From: Methylobacterium sp. C25
Lineage (GTDB): Bacteria > Pseudomonadota > Alphaproteobacteria > Rhizobiales > Beijerinckiaceae
NCBI RefSeq assembly: GCF_021352225.1
Contig: NZ_JAAUVI010000011.1
Location: forward strand, 1-64,000
Length of the DNA stretch: 64,000 nt
Direction of reading: 5' to 3'
The translations under genes were made by a program, and so were the position numbers. Numbering within the stretch: the stretch's first letter is position 1; the number at the start of each line of letters is the position of its first letter. The notes below the pieces were generated by a model that saw nothing but the letters and a program-made list of their open reading frames with translations, did not search any database and was not told the DNA's origin. Below, piece by piece: positions 16,834 through 25,328 of the stretch.

Positions 16834-18141
16834 ATGCCCGGTTCGATCCGCCGATCCGCCGTCTCCGGCGCTTCCGTAGCCACGCTGATCTTCGGCGTGG
16901 TCGCCCTGATCGAGGGCACCGTCGACATCGTCTTTCTCCTCGGCGCTTCCATCGCGCTCGTCGCCGGGGCGCTTCTGAGCCGCTCCGGCTCGCCCATCGT
17001 CGCGACACCGCAGGAAACCGAGCGCCGCGAGCGCCATTCGGTGGCCGAATCGCTACTCGCCAACATTCCCGACCCGGTGATCCTGGTGGACCGCCGCATC
17101 GTCGTACTGGAGGCGAACGCGGCGGCACGCGAGTTGCTGCGTGGTCTGAAGCTGCGCCACCCCCTCTCCTTCGCCCTGCGTTCGCCGGACGTGCTCGATG
17201 GGATCGAGCAGGTCCTGCAGAGCGGCGAGCCATTGAAGACGAACTACGTCACCCGCGTTCCGACCGAACGCGCCTTCGAGGTGCAGATTGGCGCGCTGCC
17301 GATGGCCGACGCGCCCGAGGTTGGACAACCGAACGTCGTGCTCTTCCTGCGCGACCTGACGGAGGCGCGCCGCCTCGAGACCATGCGGGTCGACTTCGTC
17401 GCCAATGCCAGCCACGAGTTGCGCACGCCGCTGGCCTCGCTCTCCGGCTTCATCGAGACCCTTCAGGGGCCCGCGCGCGACGACGAGCGCGCCCGCGAGC
17501 AGTTCCTCGGCATCATGCGCACACAGGCGCAGCGCATGACCCGGCTGATCGACGACCTGCTCTCGCTCTCGCGCATCGAACTGCGCGAGCACGTGCCGCC
17601 GACGCAGCTCGTCGACCTGCGGCGGATTGCACGGCAGCTCGTGGACGAGAAAGCGCCGCTCGCGGCGGAGCGGGGCATCGCCCTGACGCTTCACGCCCCG
17701 GAAGGGTCGTTTCCAGTGCTCGGGGACCGCGACGAACTGTTGCGCGTCATCGAGAACCTCGTCGAGAATGCACTGAAATACGGCGGAGGCGGCGGCCTGG
17801 TCGAGGTTAGCCTCGAGCGCGAAGAGGGGTCGGACAGCCGTCCTGCGCACCTCGTTCTCTCCGTGCGCGACCAGGGTCCCGGCATCGCGCCGGAGCACAT
17901 CCCGCGGCTGACAGAGCGCTTCTACCGCATCGATACTGCGTCGAGCCGGCAGCAGGGCGGCACCGGTCTCGGGCTGGCGATCGTGAAGCATACTCTCAAC
18001 CGGCACCGCGGCCGTCTCGCGGTCGAGAGTGAACTCGAGCGGGGCACGATCATGCGCGTGGTGCTGCCCGAGCATCGTCCCGGCGACAGGGCAGACCCGC
18101 GATCCATGAATCCGTCACACCCGCTCTTGACCTTCCCATGA
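16834..18141 (+). CDS. PhoR-like sensor histidine kinase
   Basis: This is an inner-membrane sensor kinase. Two hydrophobic segments lie near residues 10-50. A PAS-like domain follows (LLANIPDPVILVDRRIVVLEAN, about 74-180). The HisKA phosphoacceptor is H194 in NASHELRTPL. The ATPase domain has the N box ENLVENALKYGG, DQGPGIAPEH, ERFYRID and GTGLGLAIVKH, all intact. 435 residues. The H-box and overall layout resemble PhoR, but no response regulator, pst or phoU gene is adjacent in the window, so its partner is elsewhere or it is an orphan. It begins 28 bases after the membrane protein. Confidence 0.9.
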   Translation: MPGSIRRSAVSGASVATLIFGVVALIEGTVDIVFLLGASIALVAGALLSRSGSPIVATPQETERRERHSVAESLLANIPDPVILVDRRIVVLEANAAARELLRGLKLRHPLSFALRSPDVLDGIEQVLQSGEPLKTNYVTRVPTERAFEVQIGALPMADAPEVGQPNVVLFLRDLTEARRLETMRVDFVANASHELRTPLASLSGFIETLQGPARDDERAREQFLGIMRTQAQRMTRLIDDLLSLSRIELREHVPPTQLVDLRRIARQLVDEKAPLAAERGIALTLHAPEGSFPVLGDRDELLRVIENLVENALKYGGGGGLVEVSLEREEGSDSRPAHLVLSVRDQGPGIAPEHIPRLTERFYRIDTASSRQQGGTGLGLAIVKHTLNRHRGRLAVESELERGTIMRVVLPEHRPGDRADPRSMNPSHPLLTFP

Positions 18142-18164
18142 TGGGAAGCCCCATCTGAGCGGGC

Positions 18165-20678
18165 ATGGATGCGAGAACCGAATTCCCCCTGATTCATCCG
18201 GCCACCGTCGAGCCCGTTCGACCGCGCGCCGCCCTCAGCTTCCCCGTCGAGGGATTGAGCTGTGCTTCCTGCGTCGGCCGCGTCGAACGGGCGCTCGCAT
18301 CCCTGCCCGAAGCGCGCGACGTTTCGGTCAACCTCGCCACCGGCAAGGCTGGCCTGACCGTTCCGGCCGACCTGCCGGCTCACCGGGTGGTGCAGGCGGT
18401 CGCGGAGAGCGGCTACACCGTGCCGGAGGCGACGACCGCCATCGGCATCGACGGCATGACCTGCGCTTCCTGTGTCGGACGGGTCGAGCGAGCGCTTGGG
18501 GCCCTCCCTGGTGTGACACAGGCCAGCGTGAACCTCGCGACGGGGCGCGCGGAGCTGCGCCACGCCGCCGGCACGCTCGCCCTGTCGACGGTCGAAGAGG
18601 CAGTCAGGGCGGCGGGCTATGAGCCGCGTACCGTTGACGACGCAACTGGCGTCACGCCCGAGCGCCAGGAGCGACAGGCGCGCGAGACGACGCAGCTCTG
18701 GCGGGATGTCACGCTCGCAGCGCTCCTCGCGACGCCGGTGGTGCTGCTCGACATGGGAGGGCACATCGTGCCGGGCTTCCATGAGCTGATCGCCGGATGG
18801 CTCGGGCACCACGGCAACGCCGTGCTTCAAGCCATTCTCGCGACGGCGGTTCTCGCGTGGCCCGGTCGCCGCTTCTTCCGGGTCGGCCTGCCCGGCCTGC
18901 TGCGCGGGCATCCCGACATGAACGCGCTCGTCGCGCTCGGCGCCGGAGCGGCCTACATCGCCTCGATGGTCGCCGTTCTGGCGCCGGGCCTGCTGCCGGC
19001 GGAGGGGGCCAACCTCTATTTCGAGGCGAGCGTCCTCATCGTCACGCTGATCCTGCTCGGGCGTGCCCTAGAAGCCCGATCTCGCGGCCGCACCGGCGCG
19101 GCGATCACCCGCTTGCTCGACCTCGCGCCGAAGACGGCGCGGGTGATCCGGGACGGCGGGGAGCAGGAGGTTCCGGTCGCGTCGCTGTCCGTCGGTGACC
19201 GGGTGCGCGTCCGCCCCGGCGAGCGCATTCCGGCGGACGGCCGCATCGTCGACGGAGCATCCTGGATCGACGAGAGCATGGTGACCGGCGAGGCCGAGCC
19301 GATCCGGCGTGAGCACGGCGATGCCACCATCGGCGGTACACTCAACACCTCCGGCGGGTTCGACCTCGAGGTCGAGAAGGTCGGCTCCGATACGCTGCTC
19401 GCGCAGATTGCGCGCATGGTGGAGGACGCGCAGGGCGGCAAGCTGCCGGTCCAGGCGCTGGTCGACCGCATCACTGCCCGTTTCGTGCCGGCCGTGCTGG
19501 CGGTTGCCGCAGCCACCGTCCTCGCCTGGCTGGCCTTCGCACCGAGCCCGGCGCTCGGGTCGGCGATCGTCCATGCCATCGCCGTGCTCGTCATCGCCTG
19601 CCCCTGCGCCATGGGACTCGCCGTGCCGATGTCGATCATGGTCGGGACCGGACGTGCGGCGGAGCGCGGCGTGCTTTTCCGCCAGGGCAGCGCGCTTCAG
19701 GCGCTGGGCAGCGTGAAAGTGATCGCCTTCGACAAGACCGGCACCCTAACGGAGGGCGGCCCGCGCCTGACCGACCTCATGACCGCCGAGGGCTTTTCGC
19801 GGAATGACGTGCTCGCCGCGGCAGGTGCGGTGGAAGCCCGGTCCGAGCACCCGATCGCCCGTGCCATCGTCGATGCGGCACGTGAGAACGGGGCTGTTCC
19901 CGCTGTGGACGCCTTCGAATCCGTTGCGGGATACGGAGTGAAGGGGCGCGTCGCTGGCCGGAGCGTCGCTGTCGGTGCGAAGCGCTGGATGGATCAACTC
20001 GGGATCGCGACGTCGGATCTCGACGCCGAGGCCGAGAGGCTCGGCCGCTCCGGCCGCAGCCCTCTCTACGCGGCGATCGACGGGCGTTTGGCTGCCCTGA
20101 TCGCGGTGACCGATCCGGTTCGTGCCGACGCCGCGGCCGTCCTGCGCTCGCTGAAAGCCAGCGGCCTCACCGTCGCGATGATCACCGGCGATGACCAGCG
20201 GACGGCCCGCGCCGTCGCCGACACGCTCGGCATCGATGCCGTCGCGGCCGAGGTGCTTCCGGATGGAAAGGTGAAGGCCCTGAAGGAGCTGCGTAGGACA
20301 CACGGTGCCATCGCCTTCGTCGGCGACGGCATCAACGATGCTCCGGCGCTTGCCGAGGCGGAGGTGGGCATCGCCATCGGCAGCGGTACGGACGTGGCGA
20401 TCGAGAGTGCCGACGTGGTGCTCATGTCGGGCGCGCTGCGCGGCGTCGAGGAAGCGATCGCGCTCTCGCGGGCAACGATGGCGAACATCCGTCAGAACCT
20501 CTTTTGGGCCTTCGCCTATAACGTGGCGCTGATCCCCGCGGCGGCGGGCGCGCTCGCGGTGGCAGGCGTCCCGACCCTGTCCCCGATCGCGGCGGCAGGC
20601 GCCATGGCGCTCTCCAGCATCTTCGTCGTGATGAACGCGCTGCGCCTGCGGCGCGCGGGGCTGGAGCGGGCGGCATGA
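18165..20678 (+). CDS. copA: Copper-exporting P1B-type ATPase
   Basis: This ATPase pumps Cu(I) out of the cytoplasm across the inner membrane. It has two N-terminal metal-binding domains (CASC at C33/C36 and again at C100/C103), then the phosphatase loop TGE, the intramembrane CPC at C479-C481, and the phosphorylation motif DKTGTLT with D523. MITGDD and GDGINDAPAL complete the set. The C-terminal transmembrane helices carry the YN and MALSSI type motif of Cu(I) pumps. 837 residues, normal for the family. Its stop overlaps the cueR start by 4 bases, unlike E. coli where cueR and copA are unlinked. Confidence 0.97.
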   Translation: MDARTEFPLIHPATVEPVRPRAALSFPVEGLSCASCVGRVERALASLPEARDVSVNLATGKAGLTVPADLPAHRVVQAVAESGYTVPEATTAIGIDGMTCASCVGRVERALGALPGVTQASVNLATGRAELRHAAGTLALSTVEEAVRAAGYEPRTVDDATGVTPERQERQARETTQLWRDVTLAALLATPVVLLDMGGHIVPGFHELIAGWLGHHGNAVLQAILATAVLAWPGRRFFRVGLPGLLRGHPDMNALVALGAGAAYIASMVAVLAPGLLPAEGANLYFEASVLIVTLILLGRALEARSRGRTGAAITRLLDLAPKTARVIRDGGEQEVPVASLSVGDRVRVRPGERIPADGRIVDGASWIDESMVTGEAEPIRREHGDATIGGTLNTSGGFDLEVEKVGSDTLLAQIARMVEDAQGGKLPVQALVDRITARFVPAVLAVAAATVLAWLAFAPSPALGSAIVHAIAVLVIACPCAMGLAVPMSIMVGTGRAAERGVLFRQGSALQALGSVKVIAFDKTGTLTEGGPRLTDLMTAEGFSRNDVLAAAGAVEARSEHPIARAIVDAARENGAVPAVDAFESVAGYGVKGRVAGRSVAVGAKRWMDQLGIATSDLDAEAERLGRSGRSPLYAAIDGRLAALIAVTDPVRADAAAVLRSLKASGLTVAMITGDDQRTARAVADTLGIDAVAAEVLPDGKVKALKELRRTHGAIAFVGDGINDAPALAEAEVGIAIGSGTDVAIESADVVLMSGALRGVEEAIALSRATMANIRQNLFWAFAYNVALIPAAAGALAVAGVPTLSPIAAAGAMALSSIFVVMNALRLRRAGLERAA

Positions 20679-21148
20679 GCGCGCAATCGGTCACCATCGG
20701 CGAGGCAGCGCGGGCGACCGGCGTCTCGGCCAAGATGATCCGCTACTACGAGGAGACGGGCCTGCTCGGCGCCGCCGAGCGGACGGCTTCCGGCTACCGC
20801 GTCTACGGCGAGAGCGAGCTGCACGCCCTGCGCTTCGTGCGCCGGGCGCGCGATCTCGGCTTCTCGATGCCGGAGATCGCCGAGCTTCTGGCGCTCTGGC
20901 ACGACCGCTCGCGGGCCAGCGCCGGCGTGAAGGCGGTGGCGCAGGCCCATGTCGCGGATCTGCGCCGGCGCATCGCCGAGCTCGAAAGCATGGCCCGCAC
21001 GCTCACCGATCTGGCAGAACGCTGCTGCGGCGACAGCCGTCCGGATTGTCCGATCCTCGACGATCTCGCCGCTGGCCCGGTCGAGCGTTCGGACCAGATT
21101 TCGCAGTCGGCAAAGCGACCTCGCGGCCGGTCCTCCGCCCAAGCTTGA
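20675..21148 (+). CDS. cueR: MerR-family copper-responsive activator
   Basis: This cytoplasmic one-component activator senses Cu(I). The N-terminal winged helix (VTIGEAARATGVSAKMIRYY) is followed by the dimerisation helix and a C-terminal metal loop. C117 and C125 in CCGDSRPDCPI are spaced eight residues apart, as the two ligand cysteines are in CueR. An extra C118 is present. 157 residues; the 25-residue tail after the metal loop is longer than in E. coli. It is translationally coupled to copA and so probably autoregulated with it. Confidence 0.93.
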   Translation: MSAQSVTIGEAARATGVSAKMIRYYEETGLLGAAERTASGYRVYGESELHALRFVRRARDLGFSMPEIAELLALWHDRSRASAGVKAVAQAHVADLRRRIAELESMARTLTDLAERCCGDSRPDCPILDDLAAGPVERSDQISQSAKRPRGRSSAQA

Positions 21149-21228
21149 GCATTGACCCGGGTCTTGGCCTCCTGTTTGCTGGATGAAAGGCGGGGCCGCG
21201 ACGTGCCTCGCGACAATGACGAGACCCG

Positions 21229-22404
21229 ATGCCCATCATCGACCGGATTGCCGGCTTCGCGGATGAGATCGCCGCCTGGCGGCACGATCTCCATGCGCAT
21301 CCGGAGCTTCAATACGACGTGCACCGCACTGCCGGGTTCGTCGCCGAGAAGCTGCGCGCCTTCGGCTGCGACGAGGTCGCCACCGGCATCGGACGCACCG
21401 GCGTCGTCGGCGTGATCCGCGGACGGGCGCACGGCTCGAACCGCGCGATCGGCCTGCGCGCCGACATGGACGCGCTGCCGATCCAGGAGGTGCGCGACCT
21501 GCCGTACCGCTCGACGGTGCCGGGAAAGATGCATGCTTGCGGCCATGACGGGCACACCGCCATGCTCCTCGGCGCCGCCAAGTACCTCACGGAGACCCGG
21601 GATTTCGACGGCAGCGCCGTGCTGATCTTCCAGCCCGCGGAGGAAGGCGGCGGTGGCGGCGCGGCGATGGTCGCGGACGGCATGATGGAGCGCTTCGGCG
21701 TCGAGGCGGTCTACGGCCTCCACAACATCCCGAACCAGCCGCTCGGTACCTTCGCGATCCGGTCTGGTCCGATCATGGCCTCGACCGACCGCTTCACCAT
21801 CACCGTGCACGGGAAGGGTGGGCATGCCGCCCTGCCCCACAAGGCCGTCGACAGCGTGCTGGTGGCGGCCCACACCATCGTCGCCCTGCAGTCGGTCGTC
21901 TCGCGGACGGTGTCACCGCTCGATTCGGCGGTGGTCTCCGTCTGCCACGTCGATGCGGGCGAGACCTTCAACGTGCTGCCCTCGGAGGCGATCTTGCGCG
22001 GCACCATACGCGCCCTCACGGCCGAGTGCCGTGCGATGATGCGCGAGCGGATCGAGGCCATCGTGACGGGCGTCGCTGCGGCCTTCGGCGCAGAATCCGA
22101 GATCGTCTTCGACGGCGGCTATCCCGTCACCGAGAACCACGTGGCCGAGACGGGCTTCATGGCCGACGTCGCAGCGCAGGTGGTCGGCGACGAGGCGGTG
22201 GACCGGGACGTCGCGCCGATGATGGCGGCCGAGGACTTCGCCTACATGCTGCAGGAGCGGCCTGGCGCCTACATCTTCCTGGGCAACGGCCCCTCGGCCG
22301 GCCTGCATCACCCGGAATACGATTTCTGCGACGAGGCCGCGCCTTACGGGGCATCCTTGTGGGCACGGTTGATCGAGACGGCCTTGCCCGTCACCCATCC
22401 CTAA
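21229..22404 (+). CDS. M20-family amidohydrolase (hippurate/N-acyl amino acid hydrolase type)
   Basis: This is a cytosolic metallopeptidase-like enzyme hydrolysing N-acylated amino acids. It shows RHDLHAHPELQYDVHRTA, RADMDALPIQE, HACGHDGHTAMLLGAA and QPAEEGGGGGAAMVADG, the metal and catalytic blocks of the hippurate hydrolase/IAA-amino acid hydrolase group. MMAAEDFAYML and the final FLGNGP and LHHPEYDF blocks are intact. 391 residues, the usual length. It starts 80 bases after cueR and is probably an independent unit. Substrate cannot be predicted from sequence; the same family covers N-acetyl-ornithine-like, hippurate and IAA-conjugate substrates. Confidence 0.92.
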   Translation: MPIIDRIAGFADEIAAWRHDLHAHPELQYDVHRTAGFVAEKLRAFGCDEVATGIGRTGVVGVIRGRAHGSNRAIGLRADMDALPIQEVRDLPYRSTVPGKMHACGHDGHTAMLLGAAKYLTETRDFDGSAVLIFQPAEEGGGGGAAMVADGMMERFGVEAVYGLHNIPNQPLGTFAIRSGPIMASTDRFTITVHGKGGHAALPHKAVDSVLVAAHTIVALQSVVSRTVSPLDSAVVSVCHVDAGETFNVLPSEAILRGTIRALTAECRAMMRERIEAIVTGVAAAFGAESEIVFDGGYPVTENHVAETGFMADVAAQVVGDEAVDRDVAPMMAAEDFAYMLQERPGAYIFLGNGPSAGLHHPEYDFCDEAAPYGASLWARLIETALPVTHP

Positions 22405-22501
22405 CCCACTACCTGGACGCGCCGGCAAGCGAGCCAGAGCCGACGCGCCGAATGCGCGTGTCGGACCCTGGAACGCTCGGCCTCGATCGCAGTGCGGCGT
22501 T

Positions 22502-23560
22502 CTACGCGTCGCCCAACCGCTGCGGCGCGGTTCCGCCGAGATGGAAAACGCGGTGCGGCACCAATTCGCCGCGCTCGACATTGCCCACCGCCACCAGCAC
22601 GCCACCGCAGGTCGCGAACGCCTTCCCCTCCACCGGTGCGTCGCGCCCGCGCAGGATCACCGGCTGGCCGCGCATCAGGCGCAGCGCCATGTCGCGCGAG
22701 ATCGCCACCGAGGGAATCTGGTCGAGCGCCGTCTCGACGGGTTGAAGATGGGCGGCGACGCCCTCCGCGCCGGCCTCTTCGAGCGACGGGATGCTGCAAG
22801 AGGCCTCTTCGACGAAGGGGCCAACGCGAGTGCGGCGCAGGGCCGCGATATGACCGTGGCAGCCGAGCATGCGGCCGAGGTCGCGCGCGATGGCCCGGAC
22901 ATAGGTGCCCTTGCCGCATTCGGCCGCGATCACCGTGCGCTCGCCGTCATGCTCGATCACCGAGAGATGGTCGATCTGCACCTCGCGCGCGACAAGCTCC
23001 ACCACCTCGCCGTCGCGGGCGAGGTCGTAGGCGCGTTCGCCCTGGATCTTGATCGCCGAATAGCGCGGCGGGACCTGCTGGATCGTGCCGACGAAGGATG
23101 GCAGCGCCGCCTCGACCTGCTCACGGGTCGGCCGCATGTCGCTCGTCGCGACGGGTCGGCCCTCCGCGTCGTCCGTATCGGTCTCGACGCCCCATTGCAC
23201 CGTGAAGCGGTAGGCCTTGCGGCCGTCCATCACGAAGGGGACGGTCTTGGTCGCCTCGCCGAGCGCGATCGGCAGGATGCCGGAGGCCAGCGGATCGAGG
23301 GTACCGGCATGGCCGGCCTTTTTGGCGTTGAAGACCCGCTTCACCACGGCGACGGCGTGGGTCGAGGTCATGCCGATGCCCTTGTCGAGGATCACCCAGC
23401 CGCTGACGTCCTTCTTCTTCGGCCGATCGGGCCGCGGGGCTCCGCGCTGCGGACGGCGGCCGTCACGGCGTCCTTCGCCAGGGCCTCGCTCCGCGCCGCG
23501 CGCTTCGGCCGCGCTGGGCATGCGGGGGGGCGCCGATTGCCCGAGGGTTTCGTCCTGCAT
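22502..23560 (-). CDS. truB: tRNA pseudouridine-55 synthase
   Basis: TruB isomerises U55 in the T-loop of tRNAs. The catalytic-aspartate block KKAGHAGTLDPLASGILPIALGEATK is split by the usual glycine turn, and RRTRVGPF lies near the end of the core. SAIKIQGERAYDLAR is the KIQGERAY signature. I prefer ATG 23560 (352 residues) over the in-frame TTG at 23638 because a GAGGAC ribosome site precedes it. The first 45 residues are an Arg/Gly/Pro-rich extension. It follows rbfA on the same strand as in most alphaproteobacteria. The usual downstream rpsO is not here; the M20 hydrolase gene converges instead. Confidence 0.95.
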   Translation of the reverse strand: MQDETLGQSAPPRMPSAAEARGAERGPGEGRRDGRRPQRGAPRPDRPKKKDVSGWVILDKGIGMTSTHAVAVVKRVFNAKKAGHAGTLDPLASGILPIALGEATKTVPFVMDGRKAYRFTVQWGVETDTDDAEGRPVATSDMRPTREQVEAALPSFVGTIQQVPPRYSAIKIQGERAYDLARDGEVVELVAREVQIDHLSVIEHDGERTVIAAECGKGTYVRAIARDLGRMLGCHGHIAALRRTRVGPFVEEASCSIPSLEEAGAEGVAAHLQPVETALDQIPSVAISRDMALRLMRGQPVILRGRDAPVEGKAFATCGGVLVAVGNVERGELVPHRVFHLGGTAPQRLGDA

Positions 23561-23680
23561 GATGTCCTCGATCGATGACGAAGCGACGTCCCCGGCGCCC
23601 GCTGCCTTTTGGCTGCGAGATGCTTCGGGGCGTCGCAAGAGTGGCGATGACGGCGCGTCTCCGAGCAGATCAGCTCGGGA

Positions 23681-24106
23681 TCAATGCCCGGATTCGGTTT
23701 CGGGTTCGTCCGGATCAGACCCGGTGAGATCCCGCTGGACCTTCTCGCTGCGCAGGAGCGAATCGATCCGTGAGGCCTCGTCGAATGTTTCGTCGCGGCG
23801 GAAGCGCAGGTCCGGCGCGAATTTGAGGTTCACGCGGCGCGCAACCTCCTGGCGCAGGATCTTCTTGTTGCGCTCCAGCGCCTGGATCACCGGCGTCTCG
23901 TCCTGGCCGCCGAGAGGCATGACGTAGGCGGTCGCGATCTTGAGGTCCGGCGACATCCGCACTTCGGGGATCGTGATGACGTGCGAGGCGAGCACCGGGT
24001 CCTGGACGTCGCCGCGTTGAAGCACCTCGGCGAGCGCGTGGCGCACGAGTTCCGCGACGCGCTGCTGTCGCTGAGAGGGGCCGGACTGATTGGGTCTCTG
24101 GGGCAT
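23681..24106 (-). CDS. rbfA: 30S ribosome-binding factor A
   Basis: RbfA helps 16S rRNA 5' end maturation of the 30S subunit. The KH-like fold reads RVAELVRHALAEVLQRGDV near the start. VITIPEVRMSPDLKIATAYV follows, with the classic V-x-MSPDL motif, and then VARRVNLKFAPDLRFRRDETFDEASRID. ATG 24106 (MPQRPNQSGPSQRQQR) gives 141 residues, typical for alphaproteobacterial RbfA with its short C-terminal acidic tail (SDPDEPETESGH). It precedes truB by 120 bases. It is separated from infB by an unrelated gene, which is unusual for this operon. Confidence 0.95.
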   Translation of the reverse strand: MPQRPNQSGPSQRQQRVAELVRHALAEVLQRGDVQDPVLASHVITIPEVRMSPDLKIATAYVMPLGGQDETPVIQALERNKKILRQEVARRVNLKFAPDLRFRRDETFDEASRIDSLLRSEKVQRDLTGSDPDEPETESGH

Positions 24107-24238
24107 CTGTCTCGGTTGATGTGGCTGCCGCCCCACAACGCCAAAACGGCGCAGCCCGGAAGCCTGTCGGCTTCGGACCAACGCTGCGATGGCGAGCGGA
24201 GTGTAGCCGCAGAAGCGCTCTTCGCGGCTCCCGAGCCT

Positions 24239-25162
24239 TCAGGCCCGGGCGCGGTTCGAGCCGAGTTGCGGCTGAATCGGCGCCTTGTAGCGCAGATATT
24301 CGTTGCGGATAAGAGCCTTCTCCGCGCGTTTCGCGGTGGCTGGCGTGCGCGCGGGATGATCGTGAATGTGCGCCGCGTACATCCGGTCGATCCACCCGGC
24401 ATTCTTGAAGATTCGCTTCGAGCGCAGCAGCGTGAAGGGCGCGACCTTGCGCAACGTCTGCGCCGCGTTGAACTCGGCGATTGCCAGTAGCTCTCCATTC
24501 CAGGGATTCGCGCCGTCCATCGCGACGTCGTCGAGATAGACCGGCGTAATCGGAAGGTACTGCGCGGGGCGGCCCGTCAGGATCGGCAGGGTCTGCTTGG
24601 CGGAAGAGTAGTAGTCGACATCGACGGATACGAAGCCGATCGGGGCGTCGTCGGTGACGGCGGCGAGGAAGTCGGGGATCGTCTGGTCGACGGGTCCGAT
24701 GACGAGACGGCAGCGCGACGGCAAGGCCTGGCGCAGCGCCTCGAAATCCATCGGGAAATCGCCCTCCTGGAAGTATTCCGGCAGGTCGCGGTAATCGACG
24801 GCCGGCGGCATTCCGGTGCCCGTATCGAAACCCACCACCTCGATCGCGACGCCGGTCTCCTCCTCCGTGCGTGCGGCGAGCTCGCAGAGATTCATCAGTC
24901 CCGCGCCGCTGGCCACGCCGAATTCGAGGACGACGATCTTGGAGAGGCCGAGCTTCTTCGCCTGATCTGCGGCGTAAAGAACCGGGAAGGCGTATTGCTG
25001 ACGCACCATCAGGTCGAACTCGACCTTAGCGCGATAGGAGCCGAGCAAAGCCACGCAGAGCGACAGCACATTCAGGTGCAGCGGCTCGCTGAGGCGCTCA
25101 CGGAAGATCTTGCGATACTTCCCGTCGCTGAAGGCGCGGCCGAGGACGTAGGCGTTCAGCAT
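24239..25162 (-). CDS. Unrecognised Rossmann-like protein inserted between infB and rbfA
   Basis: I do not recognise the family firmly. The middle third looks like a class I SAM-methyltransferase core of the TylF/CmcI type: VVLEFGVASGAGLMNLCELA, EVVGFDTGTGMPP, then GFVSVDVDYYSSAKQTL (acidic metal-like DVDYYSS), and PVYLDDVAMDG. No classical post-motifs are clear. ATG 25162 gives 307 residues; a GTG at 25195 would add 11. The C-terminal 60 residues are basic (HIHDHPARTPATAKRAEKAL). It lies between the infB terminator hairpin and rbfA, so it may be transcribed separately, with rbfA-truB downstream. A sugar or lipid O-methyltransferase is one possibility. Confidence 0.65.
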   Translation of the reverse strand: MLNAYVLGRAFSDGKYRKIFRERLSEPLHLNVLSLCVALLGSYRAKVEFDLMVRQQYAFPVLYAADQAKKLGLSKIVVLEFGVASGAGLMNLCELAARTEEETGVAIEVVGFDTGTGMPPAVDYRDLPEYFQEGDFPMDFEALRQALPSRCRLVIGPVDQTIPDFLAAVTDDAPIGFVSVDVDYYSSAKQTLPILTGRPAQYLPITPVYLDDVAMDGANPWNGELLAIAEFNAAQTLRKVAPFTLLRSKRIFKNAGWIDRMYAAHIHDHPARTPATAKRAEKALIRNEYLRYKAPIQPQLGSNRARA

Positions 25163-25254
25163 TGTAGAGGCATCCCACGAGGCCAAACGGAGCACGATCT
25201 GGTCGGTCGCTCGTCAGCTTACACGCAGAAGTAGCCTCGAAGACTTGGTAAAGA

Positions 25255-25288
25255 CAATGTAAAGGGGCCGCTGCATCCGCAGCGGCCC
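25255..25288 (-). terminator. Terminator after infB
   Basis: A perfect 11-bp stem GGGGCCGCTGC / GCAGCGGCCCC (25263-25273 with 25278-25288) with a 4-base loop sits 41 bases past the infB stop. Read on the minus strand it is followed by TTTACATTGTCTTT. This is a moderately T-rich tract, suggesting at least partial termination between infB and the downstream genes. Confidence 0.7.
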
Positions 25289-25328
25289 CTCATTTTCTCG
25301 ATCTGTGGTTAAGACGCGGCGCTCGATA

